From: a virus
IMG/VR virus record: IMGVR_UViG_3300006805_000206
Span: 1-20,620 of that record
DNA length: 20,620 nucleotides
Direction: 5' to 3' (one strand)
The notes under the pieces were generated by a model that did no database searches, was not told the origin of the DNA, and was given only the letters and a program-made list of their open reading frames with translations. Numbering within the stretch: the stretch's first letter is position 1; each line of letters begins with the position of its first letter. Below, piece after piece: positions 7,622-15,127 of this stretch. A program made the translations under genes and the position numbers.

Positions 7622-8677
7622 TTATGCGCCGATGACGTCGGTCCAGTAGGCCGCCGCGTTGACGTTGAGGACGGCAACCGAGGCTTCGCGGCGCACTTTC
7701 CAGTAGGTGTAGTCGCCTTCGTCGTTGCGGTTGGAGATAACCCCCACCCCGCCGGCGCCTTCCACCATGTTGTCGTAATAGGCGCGGACGAATGCCGATT
7801 CCGTCTCGGGCCCGGTGCCGTCATCCACGAAGTACAGCGCGCCGTCGGGGGCCACATATTCGTAAGTGGCGGCACCGTTTACGGTCGCTGCGGTATTCCA
7901 GCGGCGGTCCACGATGGTCAGCTTTTCGACCTTCAGCACCTGCTGAAGGTCGGCATACATCGGGTTCTGGTTGGTGGTATCCGCGCCACGGCCGCCCTTC
8001 ATCCCGCGAAGAAGGCGGGGATTCGACAGGAGCGCGTCGGCTACCTGTTGGCCGATTACCAGATGGTTGGGTTCGGCACCGCAGAGCAGGCCGACGTGGT
8101 TCCGGGCGTAGGCCATCTGAGCCACAACGTCGGCAGAGGCGGTATCCCACTTGGCGGGACAACCGGCGCTTCCAGGGGTGTAATTCTCGGTCCACACCGA
8201 AGCCTTGAAGACGTTGGCCAGCATGTCCGCATCTTCCTCATTCGCGACGGCCATCGCGGCCACCTTCGCCAGAAGCCGGTCAATGCTCATTCCGGGGTAG
8301 GAGACTTCCCATTGCCGGCGTTGGCGGTCGGTAATCTTGATCTTGGCCTGCTGGAATCCAATACTCAGGGCAAGGTTGGACAGCATCGCGAAACCGATTT
8401 CGCTCGCGTTGCCTTGCCCGTTCGCGTTGGCCGTACCGAGCCGGTTGCCCAACATCTGGGCCATATCGGCGCGGGGGATCGAAGGATTCACCCGGTTGAA
8501 GCCGCGAGAAGGCGCGCAGGCAATCAGACCCGTGCGCTGCTTCTTGGCGATGCCCAGCAACATATCGGTCTGGACGACGTTGGGGGGCGAAACATCAGGT
8601 ACAACCCCGCGCTCTGCCCGTTCCCACCCGGAGAATTCGACGGGTTGACCGTCGATGTTAATGGTACGGTAATCCAT
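7622..8677 (-). CDS. Major capsid protein (HK97-fold type)
   Basis: A 351-residue protein in the standard position after scaffold and decoration genes. The N-terminal region (residues 1-60) is extended; the middle has helices with KITDRQRRQWEVSYPGMSIDRLLAKVAAMA, then PNHLVIGQQVADALLSNPRL (spine-helix-like), then TIVDRRWNTAATVNG and the C-terminal strands GVGVISNRNDEGDYTYWKVRREASVAVLN. This succession (long helix, domain with 'n.livg..va.aL...p.l', then C-terminal strands with DY..W.vr) is typical of HK97-fold capsid proteins of the encapsulin/gpE-like kind. The ATG at 8677 follows the upstream TAA without a gap, with AAGG upstream. Confidence 0.88.
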   Translation of the reverse strand: MDYRTINIDGQPVEFSGWERAERGVVPDVSPPNVVQTDMLLGIAKKQRTGLIACAPSRGFNRVNPSIPRADMAQMLGNRLGTANANGQGNASEIGFAMLSNLALSIGFQQAKIKITDRQRRQWEVSYPGMSIDRLLAKVAAMAVANEEDADMLANVFKASVWTENYTPGSAGCPAKWDTASADVVAQMAYARNHVGLLCGAEPNHLVIGQQVADALLSNPRLLRGMKGGRGADTTNQNPMYADLQQVLKVEKLTIVDRRWNTAATVNGAATYEYVAPDGALYFVDDGTGPETESAFVRAYYDNMVEGAGGVGVISNRNDEGDYTYWKVRREASVAVLNVNAAAYWTDVIGA

Positions 8678-9049
8678 TTACGCCGCCTTGAAGGTGAGGG
8701 GACGGAAGGTGATGTAAGTGTTGGTGCCGGTTGCCTCGGCGATTCCGCAGGCGGTATCAGCCGAAGATGCGGTTGCGATCTTGCCACCGGTTGCGGACTT
8801 GACGGCCTCGCCGATCGTCACGGTGCCGCTACACTCGCAGGTCACAAGGTCGGCACTGATGGCGACAACGGCCAGGGAGCCGCTTGCGCAATCTTCAGTT
8901 ACAACGCCGTAGACGTTGGTGCCTGCACCCGCAAGATCGACGCCGGTTGCGGTGCGCTTGACGAGGTGCCATGCGGTCAGAGTAGCATCGGCGAGATTGT
9001 CGCCGTTGTACTGGGCATTTCGGATGGTAGGAGACTTCACGGCGGCCAT
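8678..9049 (-). CDS. Head decoration / capsid cement protein (DUF2190-like)
   Basis: A 123-residue protein (MAAVKSPTIRNAQYNGDNLA...). It has the make-up of small capsid cement proteins: short strands separated by turns, with VYGVVTEDCASGSLAVVAI, GTVTIGEAVKSATGGKIATA and a final AEATGTNTYITFRPL. The 'G.v.ed.asg..v.v...' and 'G.A.....G......' pattern is that of DUF2190-type decoration proteins, which sit on the HK97-fold shell. Start at ATG 9049 behind GGAGG; it ends exactly at the capsid protein start, so the two are co-translated. Confidence 0.75.
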   Translation of the reverse strand: MAAVKSPTIRNAQYNGDNLADATLTAWHLVKRTATGVDLAGAGTNVYGVVTEDCASGSLAVVAISADLVTCECSGTVTIGEAVKSATGGKIATASSADTACGIAEATGTNTYITFRPLTFKAA

Positions 9050-9052
9050 GGG

Positions 9053-9772
9053 TCAGGCCCTCCGGCTGTTGGGGGTGAGGGCGGCGGCAATTTCGGAGTA
9101 GACCGCGTCATCTTTTCCAGTCGCAGCAGCATCCCTGGCGGCGCTACGCATCGCGGTCGTCAGACTGACACCGGCGGTCAGGTGCTTTTCGATGGCCGAC
9201 CGGGTGGCGGGGGTGAAGCTCGACAGCGCGGCGGCGGCATCCCCGCCCTCCGCACCGCTGCCCCGGTTTTCGGTGAGAGCGGCCGTCCCGCCTGCCTTGG
9301 CGCGGGCATCAGCGGCGCGAAGGACGGCGATCAGGTCGGTTTCAAGGGCGGTATCACCGGCAAGCTTGGCGGCCTTGCGGGTCCGGTAGATCAGATCCCC
9401 GAGTTTCACCCCGTCGGCTCCGATGTTGCGGAAAACTGAGGCGGTATCGCCGCACTGGGAGCGGGACACGTCTTCGTCGCGTGCAAGCTTGTCAGCCCGG
9501 AGAGCGGCGATCTCTTCATCGCGTGCACGGTTGGCGGCCTCAAACTCGGCCTTCATGGCGGCTTTCGCTTCTTCGATCTGACGGGTCACCGACTCGTCAA
9601 CGGGGGGTGCATCGTTCACGGGGACTCCGGAAGTGTTCGAGATAGATCGTGCAAAAAAAACCAACGCCTCGGGATTCGATGGCGAATCCGTCAACGCGAC
9701 GCGATCCAGGACCAGCCGCGTGCTTGTGCGGAGTGGGGGGGTGGATCTGCGACGGACGCGGGGATCGGGCAT
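9053..9772 (-). CDS. Scaffold protein carrying a detached prohead-protease C-terminal strand
   Basis: A 239-residue ORF. Residues about 53-110 are a charged coiled coil (ESVTRQIEEAKAAMKAEFE...), followed by Ala-rich helical sequence to the end, as in capsid scaffolds, and the major capsid genes follow. Residues 20-42 contain LDRVALTDSPSNPEALVFF, close to the 'EvSLVdrPaNPeA' strand that closes S78/XkdF-type prohead proteases; no protease His or Ser lies in this ORF. ATG 9772 has no Shine-Dalgarno but has TAGCCT six bases upstream, as in other leaderless starts here, so I prefer it. A GTG at 9619 with GGAG upstream could give a shorter scaffold of 188 residues. A T8 run lies at 9653-9660. Confidence 0.8.
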   Translation of the reverse strand: MPDPRVRRRSTPPLRTSTRLVLDRVALTDSPSNPEALVFFARSISNTSGVPVNDAPPVDESVTRQIEEAKAAMKAEFEAANRARDEEIAALRADKLARDEDVSRSQCGDTASVFRNIGADGVKLGDLIYRTRKAAKLAGDTALETDLIAVLRAADARAKAGGTAALTENRGSGAEGGDAAAALSSFTPATRSAIEKHLTAGVSLTTAMRSAARDAAATGKDDAVYSEIAAALTPNSRRA

Positions 9773-9778
9773 GGAGAG

Positions 9779-9808
9779 AGGCTACCGCGCGATATGGGCG
9801 GTCTGCAA
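9779..9808 (-). promoter_or_regulatory. Leaderless promoter of the scaffold-capsid unit
   Basis: On the minus strand TTGCAG (9808-9803) and TAGCCT (9784-9779) are separated by 18 bases, and the ATG of the scaffold ORF follows after six bases (CTCTCC). The start has no Shine-Dalgarno. The -10 is identical to that before the TerL gene. The -35 matches only TTG, so it is weaker than the others. Confidence 0.55.
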
Positions 9809-9852
9809 TCGCAGGGGTAGGCATAGCTCCCCCAGATACCTGTACGTGCCTC

Positions 9853-9881
9853 TGGACGCCTATAGGCGCCCGTGGTAGGGT
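9853..9881 (+). promoter_or_regulatory. Leaderless plus-strand promoter of the inserted cassette
   Basis: TGGACG and TAGGGT are separated by 17 bases and the ATG at 9888 follows after six bases (GTCCCC). Transcription would begin at or next to the A of the ATG. There is no Shine-Dalgarno. The spacer holds a perfect 12-bp palindrome. Confidence 0.6.
9857..9868. promoter_or_regulatory. Palindromic operator candidate CGCCTATAGGCG
   Basis: A perfect 12-bp palindrome overlaps the end of the -35 element and the spacer of the plus-strand promoter. The first gene behind it encodes a small ribbon-helix-helix-like protein, so autoregulation is a natural inference. Confidence 0.5.
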
Positions 9882-9887
9882 GTCCCC

Positions 9888-10073
9888 ATGGCACGCACCG
9901 AAAGCGCACACGTCAAGATGGCCGCCGTTGATGAAGCCCTGCTGAAACGGGCGGCGGGCAGGGTCGGGATGTCCACGCCCCAATATCTGCTCATGGCGGG
10001 ATTGGAGAAAGCACGGGCGACACTGGGGGCGGAGGCGGTCCAGATCGAGCGGCGGTTCGGGGGTGGGGAGTGA
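9888..10073 (+). CDS. Small ribbon-helix-helix / antitoxin-like DNA-binding protein
   Basis: A 61-residue protein on the plus strand, opposite to all surrounding head genes. The sequence MARTESAHVKMAAVDEALLK then RAAGRVGMSTPQYLLMAGLE resembles the strand-helix-helix pattern of RHH proteins of the DUF1778/TacA-antitoxin type ('...v..eek.li.rAA...gmS.sdFil.aAl..A...l'). It would act as a dimer on palindromic DNA; a 12-bp palindrome lies in its own promoter. The start is leaderless. Its TGA overlaps the next gene's GTG (GTGA). No GNAT-type toxin follows, so an antitoxin role is unproven; a simple autorepressor is equally possible. Confidence 0.7.
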   Translation: MARTESAHVKMAAVDEALLKRAAGRVGMSTPQYLLMAGLEKARATLGAEAVQIERRFGGGE

Positions 10074-10297
10074 CGTGCAGGGACACTATTCAGCCGGGGG
10101 ATTTGGTGGAAACGCCGGACGGATACCGGTGGGTTGTTATGGCTGTGCAAGGTAGCGAGCCAATTTTCCGGTTTAGGGGGTCGGATCCGTTTCCGCTTAT
10201 TGGCGCGGTCCTCGTCAGCGATTGGTGGTCGGACGATTGCAACGCCATCGGGGATGTTTGTGCGCCAACTCATGGGGGTGAAGGATGTTTGAACTGA
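10070..10297 (+). CDS. Small unrecognised protein of the plus-strand cassette
   Basis: A 75-residue protein with GTG start at 10070 overlapping the preceding TGA. Residues about 8-25 read QPGDLVETPDGYRWVVMAV, similar to the first strands of an SH3-like or KOW-type barrel ('pGDlVetpdG..g.Vv'). It continues with FRFRGSDPFPLIGAVLVSDWW and a Cys-containing tail (C57, C64, C73 roughly). I do not recognise the family. Being the second gene behind an RHH-type gene, it could be a toxin partner, but nothing in the sequence shows that. The 3' end overlaps the next gene by 13 bases, indicating tight coupling. Confidence 0.6.
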   Translation: MTCRDTIQPGDLVETPDGYRWVVMAVQGSEPIFRFRGSDPFPLIGAVLVSDWWSDDCNAIGDVCAPTHGGEGCLN

Positions 10298-10584
10298 CCA
10301 TCAACACCGACGACGACTTCGCCTTGGACATCCCGCTTACAACGAGGTTTCCTGCTGACACTGACCCCGTGTTCCTGATTCGCTACCTGCGGACGGCCAG
10401 TGCTACCCCGGCGCCGGGGCGGGAAGGGCTTCGGGAGTGGGAGTGGGTCCGCGATCTGGCGATAGAGCAGCTTGAACGCGGGCCGCTTTCGTTCGAGGTG
10501 GGCGGGAATCAGACGGTTGCGCTTCGGACGCTACCGATCCTGGAAGGCGCGAAAAACGATTCGCAAGGTGGACTGCGCCCCTAA
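10285..10584 (+). CDS. Small acidic unrecognised protein, end of plus-strand cassette
   Basis: A 99-residue protein with ATG 10285 preceded by GGGTGAAGG. It begins MFELTINTDDDFALDIPLTT, with an acidic patch, then VFLIRYLRTAS, a Trp-containing helix (REWEWVRDLAIEQLE) and a basic/polar tail. It has no signal peptide or membrane helix. Its TAA at 10582-10584 overlaps the end of the convergent MuF-protease gene by three to four bases, so the two transcripts collide tail to tail without room for a terminator. Function unknown; by context a moron-type accessory gene. Confidence 0.6.
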   Translation: MFELTINTDDDFALDIPLTTRFPADTDPVFLIRYLRTASATPAPGREGLREWEWVRDLAIEQLERGPLSFEVGGNQTVALRTLPILEGAKNDSQGGLRP

Positions 10585-12194
10585 GCCTTCACAAACCGCG
10601 CCATTCCCTCGATAGAAGCGCCTTTTTTCTTGCCGCTCCTCAGGTCGTTCCGAAGCTCCTCACTCCAGACGACGCCTTTCCCGAGCAAGCCACGCTTCAG
10701 GGGCTGGCTTTGGATTGCGCGTGCTACCTCGTCCGTCACAACGATAAGTTGCGTCCACCGCCCATCAATCGGGTTTCCGTGCTCGTCATCCATGCCGATG
10801 AATCGGCCTTCAAGGGCGGCCTCGTCCACGGCGCGGGTCAGGTCTTCCGTCCGAAAGTTGGTACCGTGGGCGTCAAACCTTGGTTTTCCGTCTGCTCCGA
10901 TAGATGGGCTGAGCCACGCGGTGACCTCGCCGCCGGTGATTTCACTGCGGTTGACACGGAGCATGATTTCGCCGGTTCCACCTTCGGATTCGGCTACCAT
11001 CTCCTCAGCGTCCATCCCATAGCCGCAGGACTCCAGAAGGCCGGCGAGCGCGCCCATATGCTCGCCCATGCCCCTGCACACTTTCCGCAGGGTTTCGGCG
11101 TTGGCGGCACTTAATACCTTGCCCGCGCGGTCCACGGGCGCGTCGGAGCGCATGATACCGCTGGGCTCGTAATACTTGGCGTATTCGGCCTGTTCTGCCT
11201 CGAAGTTCTCATCCCGCGTCCACGTCCCGTCTACCTGTTGGCAGAAACCGGCTTGCCACATGGAATAGGTAGCCTGTGCGAGCGCGCGGCCGGATGCAAG
11301 GCCGGCGCTTGTGAAGGCGTTCCACTGGGCTGCAAAAAACGCGGATGCAACCGGGCCCATACCGGCGGCAAGCGCGGGCGGGATGGTTTCGGGCGTCATA
11401 GCGCCGGGGGCTGGCATGGTGTAAGAGCGTGAGACTTTCATAGCTTCTTCCTTGATGTTCAGGCGGCATCGACAGCGGGGATGGATTGCAGGCCCGTCGT
11501 ATGCGCCGCCGTTAGTGGTGGTGAACTGTGCGTCAAGATCGACCGTTTGGCCGTCCAATTCGGCGCATATCTCGCAGATATTTCCGAGTGCATAGGCGTG
11601 CCACGTCTTGGTAGCACCCGTCACAAGGCCAGCGGATACGGCCGTGCGCCATGCAGAGAGGACGGCGCCGCTATGGCCGGTGATTGTCTCGAATTCGGCG
11701 ATCAGGGACGCGCGGGCGGCGCGGAGGGCTGTGGCTTCCTTGGCGATGGCGGCTTGGATCTCGTCAGTTGACGCACCTTCGGCGGATAGGATGGCGATCA
11801 GGTTGCGAATCGTGGCCACCTGCTGAGCGGCAAGGCCATAGGTGAGGCGCGCGATTCCGCCGGTGGGGTCGAGCTCCAGGGCGGCCGTGATCCCCTCCGA
11901 GGTGGTGATCGCCACCTGACGGATCGACGCCGCGCGGGCCGCCTGCCACGCTTCAGCGGCGGTGGAATTCGCAGCCACTTTCAGGCCCGTTTTGGCCGTG
12001 GTTGCCAGAAAGAGCAGTAAGATCCACTCTTTCCAATCGTCTTCTTCTTTCTTGCCGTCGCCGGGGGTTGCTGGATCGGTCGGGTCGCTGCCTTCCGGTG
12101 GAGTCAGCCACGATTCAGCGCGCGCCTGAATATCGGCATACTCCGCCTCAAAGTCGGTTAGCGGGTCGCCCCAATCGTCGTCGGCGCGGTTCAT
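10581..12194 (-). CDS. MuF-type head morphogenesis protein fused to XkdF-like prohead protease (C-terminal strand missing)
   Basis: A 537-residue fusion. Residues about 60-250 are a MuF/SPP1 gp7-like minor head domain ending in CEICAELDGQT and HPRCRCRLNI (Cys 207, 210, 241, 243), the usual 'HP.CRC' close. Residues 252-537 resemble XkdF-type serine proteases: a ChaB-like helical segment at about 285-345, a strand region with GEVTAWLSP, His472 in MDDEHGN, and Ser527 in RSGKKKGASIEGMARF. These would be the catalytic His and Ser. The protein stops ten residues after that Ser, before the 'EvSLVd.PaNP' strand expected in the family; that strand begins the scaffold ORF instead. The ATG overlaps the portal stop (ATGA). 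An in-frame ATG at 11441 with AAGGA upstream may start a separate protease. Confidence 0.75.
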   Translation of the reverse strand: MNRADDDWGDPLTDFEAEYADIQARAESWLTPPEGSDPTDPATPGDGKKEEDDWKEWILLLFLATTAKTGLKVAANSTAAEAWQAARAASIRQVAITTSEGITAALELDPTGGIARLTYGLAAQQVATIRNLIAILSAEGASTDEIQAAIAKEATALRAARASLIAEFETITGHSGAVLSAWRTAVSAGLVTGATKTWHAYALGNICEICAELDGQTVDLDAQFTTTNGGAYDGPAIHPRCRCRLNIKEEAMKVSRSYTMPAPGAMTPETIPPALAAGMGPVASAFFAAQWNAFTSAGLASGRALAQATYSMWQAGFCQQVDGTWTRDENFEAEQAEYAKYYEPSGIMRSDAPVDRAGKVLSAANAETLRKVCRGMGEHMGALAGLLESCGYGMDAEEMVAESEGGTGEIMLRVNRSEITGGEVTAWLSPSIGADGKPRFDAHGTNFRTEDLTRAVDEAALEGRFIGMDDEHGNPIDGRWTQLIVVTDEVARAIQSQPLKRGLLGKGVVWSEELRNDLRSGKKKGASIEGMARFVKA

Positions 12195-13471
12195 TCGCTT
12201 TCGGAGGGAGAGAGATCGGCCGCTTCCCGCAGGTCGTTCCGGTCAGTTTCGTCGAGGAGGGGGATACCGGCGGCGGCTGCGGTGGCGGTCAGTTTGTCGA
12301 GGAACGCAAGGTTTACCTTGCGTTTGTTGCGGTAAGTCCAGACTGACGCATAAGCGGGATCGATTCCGTTGTATTCGCAGATCCGACGGTTGACCTGTAC
12401 GCTGAGAATGTTGGCGTAGCGGTTGCCGATGCCCTGTAAGATGGCTTCGGAGCGGGACATCTGCCCGCTGGTCTGGCCTGCCGTGCCACCGCCTGCACCC
12501 TGCAAGCCCAGGAGCAGATACTGTGTTCCAAGGCCGATCATCATGCGTTCGCGGGAGGATTGGATCAGTTTGTTGATCGAGTCGTTGCGCTGAACCTGGG
12601 GGAATTGCACAATATCCCAACCGGTCGGTTTTCCATCCGGGCCGGTTTTGCAGGCACGGAGGATGCTATTCCGCTCTCCGGCCGAAAGTTGGGCCATGCC
12701 TTGCACGATATCTTCAAGGTCTGCCTGCTTGGCGGAATCGCCAGCCTTTGCAGCGGCTAATACTTCCGGTGGTACCTGCACATCCCAGACACCCAAGCCG
12801 GATCTCTCTTCGGACATGGTGGCGATATTGATCAGGCGCATCATGTTGCGCCAGGGGATGAAAATAAAACGCAGACCTGCCTTTCCTTCGGGTCCACCGG
12901 TTCCGGTGCCAAACGTGCTATGAATGCAGTTGGAAAGCGGCAGGTCGATCAGGGTGCCCATCATCGGGTCGCGTTGACGGAAGGCGACGATGCGGCCGGT
13001 TGGCGCACTGTCCTCTCGCATCCATCCATAAGCGGTGTACTGCGGGCGGATTTCAATAGTTTTGGGGAGGAGCAGCCCGTCGCGATCTTCCCACTGAATC
13101 CACTGGATGCAGTAGCCCCACTCCAGGCCCGTCAAACCGTCGTCTATCACGTCGCTGAACGGGGTACTCATCCCGTCCCATGCCTCCTCACAAAGCTCTA
13201 AAGCTCGCGCTGCTTCCTTGTCTTTTTTGAAGCGTTTGGGCACCACCTGCTTCCAGTTCCCGGCGATGATCAGGCTCTTGATGTCCCCCGAAGCCGACGC
13301 GATTTCGGGGGTGTTCTCGGTCATCTGCCGATAGATTTTCTGCTTCGTGAACGGGTCCTGAAGCTCCGGATGCCACTCCTGCCGGTCCAGTTGCGATGAC
13401 CAGATTTTGGATCCGTCCACGCCCACCGATTGGTCTAAGATCTGGTCAAAGAGAGTCGGGCGTGATGGCAT
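12191..13471 (-). CDS. Portal protein
   Basis: A 426-residue protein between TerL and the MuF gene, the usual portal position. Features fit DUF935/SPP1-type portals: an N-terminal region with IASASGDIKSLIIAGNWKQVVP, 'GLEWGYCIQWIQWEDRDGLLLP', a central FIFIPWRNMMRLINIATMSE segment, and a C-terminal part after QMSRSEAILQGIGNRYANIL followed by VNRRICEYNGID. The dodecameric ring would sit at the packaging vertex and bind the terminase. The ATG at 13471 has TAGCCC six bases and TTGACA 17 bases further upstream, so it may be read from a leaderless transcript; a GGAG lies somewhat far upstream. The stop overlaps the next ATG (ATGA). Confidence 0.87.
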   Translation of the reverse strand: MPSRPTLFDQILDQSVGVDGSKIWSSQLDRQEWHPELQDPFTKQKIYRQMTENTPEIASASGDIKSLIIAGNWKQVVPKRFKKDKEAARALELCEEAWDGMSTPFSDVIDDGLTGLEWGYCIQWIQWEDRDGLLLPKTIEIRPQYTAYGWMREDSAPTGRIVAFRQRDPMMGTLIDLPLSNCIHSTFGTGTGGPEGKAGLRFIFIPWRNMMRLINIATMSEERSGLGVWDVQVPPEVLAAAKAGDSAKQADLEDIVQGMAQLSAGERNSILRACKTGPDGKPTGWDIVQFPQVQRNDSINKLIQSSRERMMIGLGTQYLLLGLQGAGGGTAGQTSGQMSRSEAILQGIGNRYANILSVQVNRRICEYNGIDPAYASVWTYRNKRKVNLAFLDKLTATAAAAGIPLLDETDRNDLREAADLSPSESE

Positions 13472-13477
13472 TGGTAA

Positions 13478-13506
13478 GGGCTACTCCGATCAATCGCAGG
13501 TGTCAA
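13478..13506 (-). promoter_or_regulatory. Leaderless promoter of the portal-MuF unit
   Basis: A perfect -35 TTGACA (13506-13501) and TAGCCC (13483-13478) are 17 bases apart, and the portal ATG follows after six bases (TTACCA). The element lies inside the last codons of the terminase gene. Confidence 0.65.
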
Positions 13507-15121
13507 GCCTCGCGCGCGGGGCGGCGAGACGGGCGTTGTAGCTGGCGGTGGGGACGTATTCTGGCGGAACGTCCTCAAAAAGAGGCTTCACGAAGTACGA
13601 AGCAGCATCCACCTGGTCTTTCAACGTCCCCTTCGGAAAGCTTGCATGTTCCGCTACGAAGTCGCGAACCCACTGATCAACCGGAAGCGCATCGGCGGCT
13701 ACCTCGTGGTGATGGGGATCGGCGCGCCCGCAGTTGCAGGAGAGAATCACATTCCCGCTGGCCACGTAGGGCTGCCATGATTGCGCCCGTGCCACCTTGT
13801 CGCCCTCTGGGGGCACCAGGACAAATCCAGGGACGCGGGCGGTTATCACATCCCTCACCGGCTTCGCGCTTGCGGCGGATTCGACGTACCACCCCGTCGC
13901 CTTTGGGTGTTGCTTGCGAGCCTCGATCATCCGGTCGATCAGCACGTTTGCTTCGGCTCGAAGCCTGACCACGGCATAGATATACGCCTTCCCTGCCTTC
14001 TTACCTCCGAATACGCCGACGTGGTACGCGCTGCCTTCCGACTTGCCAAACGCCAGATCCCAGCCGGCGATCTCCCGTTCGTACTCGCGCGGGTAGCTTC
14101 GATGGTCCACAAAGGTCCACTGTGCCACCGGGAACATTCCACCCGTGGCTGCTACCGGTCGCTGCCCGTGCTGTCCCGACGCCTGTGCTCCAAGGGCTTT
14201 TTCGTCCTTTGCAACCACCTCCTCGGGGAACCGCTTCGGGTCCAGTAGTTCACGGGGAGCGGTGCGCCGGTCGCGCCGGTCTGCAATCTCCGGGTCGTAG
14301 CGCATCGGCAGGATAAGCGTCTCCCAAACCGGATTTCCGGCGGCGTCGCGCTCTTTCATGCAGTGGCCAGTCAGGTCTCCTTCGTGAACGCGCTGCATGA
14401 TGATTACAATGGTGCCGGTGCGTTTATCGTTGAGACGGGATTGGACTACCTGATCAAAGTTCTGGGCCGCTTCCGCCATTCTTTCGGCGATCCGCTCGGG
14501 CGCACCTTCGATGGCTTCGGATACATCGTGCGGGTCATCGATTACGATATTGTCGCCGCGCTTGCCGGTGAGCCCCGATCCAAGGGACGCGCAATACCGA
14601 AACCCGCGCGCGGAGTTCTCGAAGTTCAACGTCTCATTCTGGTCACGCGCAAACTTCCATGGCTTTCCGACACGGGAGAGGAGCGCCTGATATTCGGGGC
14701 TTTGGAGCAGAATCCGGGTACGTCGGGAGTCACGTCGGGCAAGCCCGGCATCATGCGACAGGTACAGCGACCGATCCGATGGGTTCTTTAGCCACTTCCA
14801 AGCAGGAAAAAAGACGCTTGTTAGGAGCGACTTGCTAAACCCAGGCGGGATGTTGATGATCAGGCGCCTGCACTTGCCCTCTGCAACCGCCTGTAGGGCG
14901 TCGCAAACGGAATCCATGTGCCAACCCCACTCCAACGGGGATGGCTCTACCACGCTCCACATCAGGCTAACGAACGTGGCAAACTTCCCTATAGCGGCAT
15001 CCTCTTGTTTTTGCCGCCTCTCCGCCTGCTTCGCCTTCAAAATCACGTCTGCAAACGCCTCCCTTTGCTCGGTCAGGCGGCGCATCTCCTCCAGTATCTC
15101 CAGTCTCCGGGCCGCGCTCAT
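13490..15121 (-). CDS. Terminase large subunit (ATPase and nuclease)
   Basis: A 543-residue protein with both terminase activities visible. The ATPase part has a Walker A variant NIPPGFSKS at residues 90-98, Walker B with catalytic acid DNIVIDDPHD at 190-199, and a motif III-like TIVIIMQRVHEGDLTGH near 237-253. The nuclease part has the three expected acidic positions: Asp355 in GWDLAFGKSEG, Glu414 in WYVESAAS, and Asp505 in KDQVDAASYF. It would translocate DNA into the prohead and cut it. Unusual is a Cys/His-rich stretch near 462-472 (SCNCGRADPHHHE). The ATG at 15121 has no Shine-Dalgarno but a promoter six bases upstream. Confidence 0.95.
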   Translation of the reverse strand: MSAARRLEILEEMRRLTEQREAFADVILKAKQAERRQKQEDAAIGKFATFVSLMWSVVEPSPLEWGWHMDSVCDALQAVAEGKCRRLIINIPPGFSKSLLTSVFFPAWKWLKNPSDRSLYLSHDAGLARRDSRRTRILLQSPEYQALLSRVGKPWKFARDQNETLNFENSARGFRYCASLGSGLTGKRGDNIVIDDPHDVSEAIEGAPERIAERMAEAAQNFDQVVQSRLNDKRTGTIVIIMQRVHEGDLTGHCMKERDAAGNPVWETLILPMRYDPEIADRRDRRTAPRELLDPKRFPEEVVAKDEKALGAQASGQHGQRPVAATGGMFPVAQWTFVDHRSYPREYEREIAGWDLAFGKSEGSAYHVGVFGGKKAGKAYIYAVVRLRAEANVLIDRMIEARKQHPKATGWYVESAASAKPVRDVITARVPGFVLVPPEGDKVARAQSWQPYVASGNVILSCNCGRADPHHHEVAADALPVDQWVRDFVAEHASFPKGTLKDQVDAASYFVKPLFEDVPPEYVPTASYNARLAAPRARLDTCD

Positions 15122-15127
15122 GCTGAG

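Noticed and set aside
6434-9439. A 1001-codon open frame on the plus strand opposite the capsid and connector genes.
   Set aside because: It is antisense to five well-supported overlapping minus-strand genes with their own ribosome sites and lacks a coherent protein pattern; long antisense frames arise from the GC-rich codon bias.
9783-10602. 7-bp direct repeat ACCGCGC at both ends of the plus-strand cassette, as a possible target-site duplication.
   Set aside because: A GC-rich 7-mer can recur by chance in this sequence, and precise removal between the copies places a TAG stop in the joined frame instead of restoring it.
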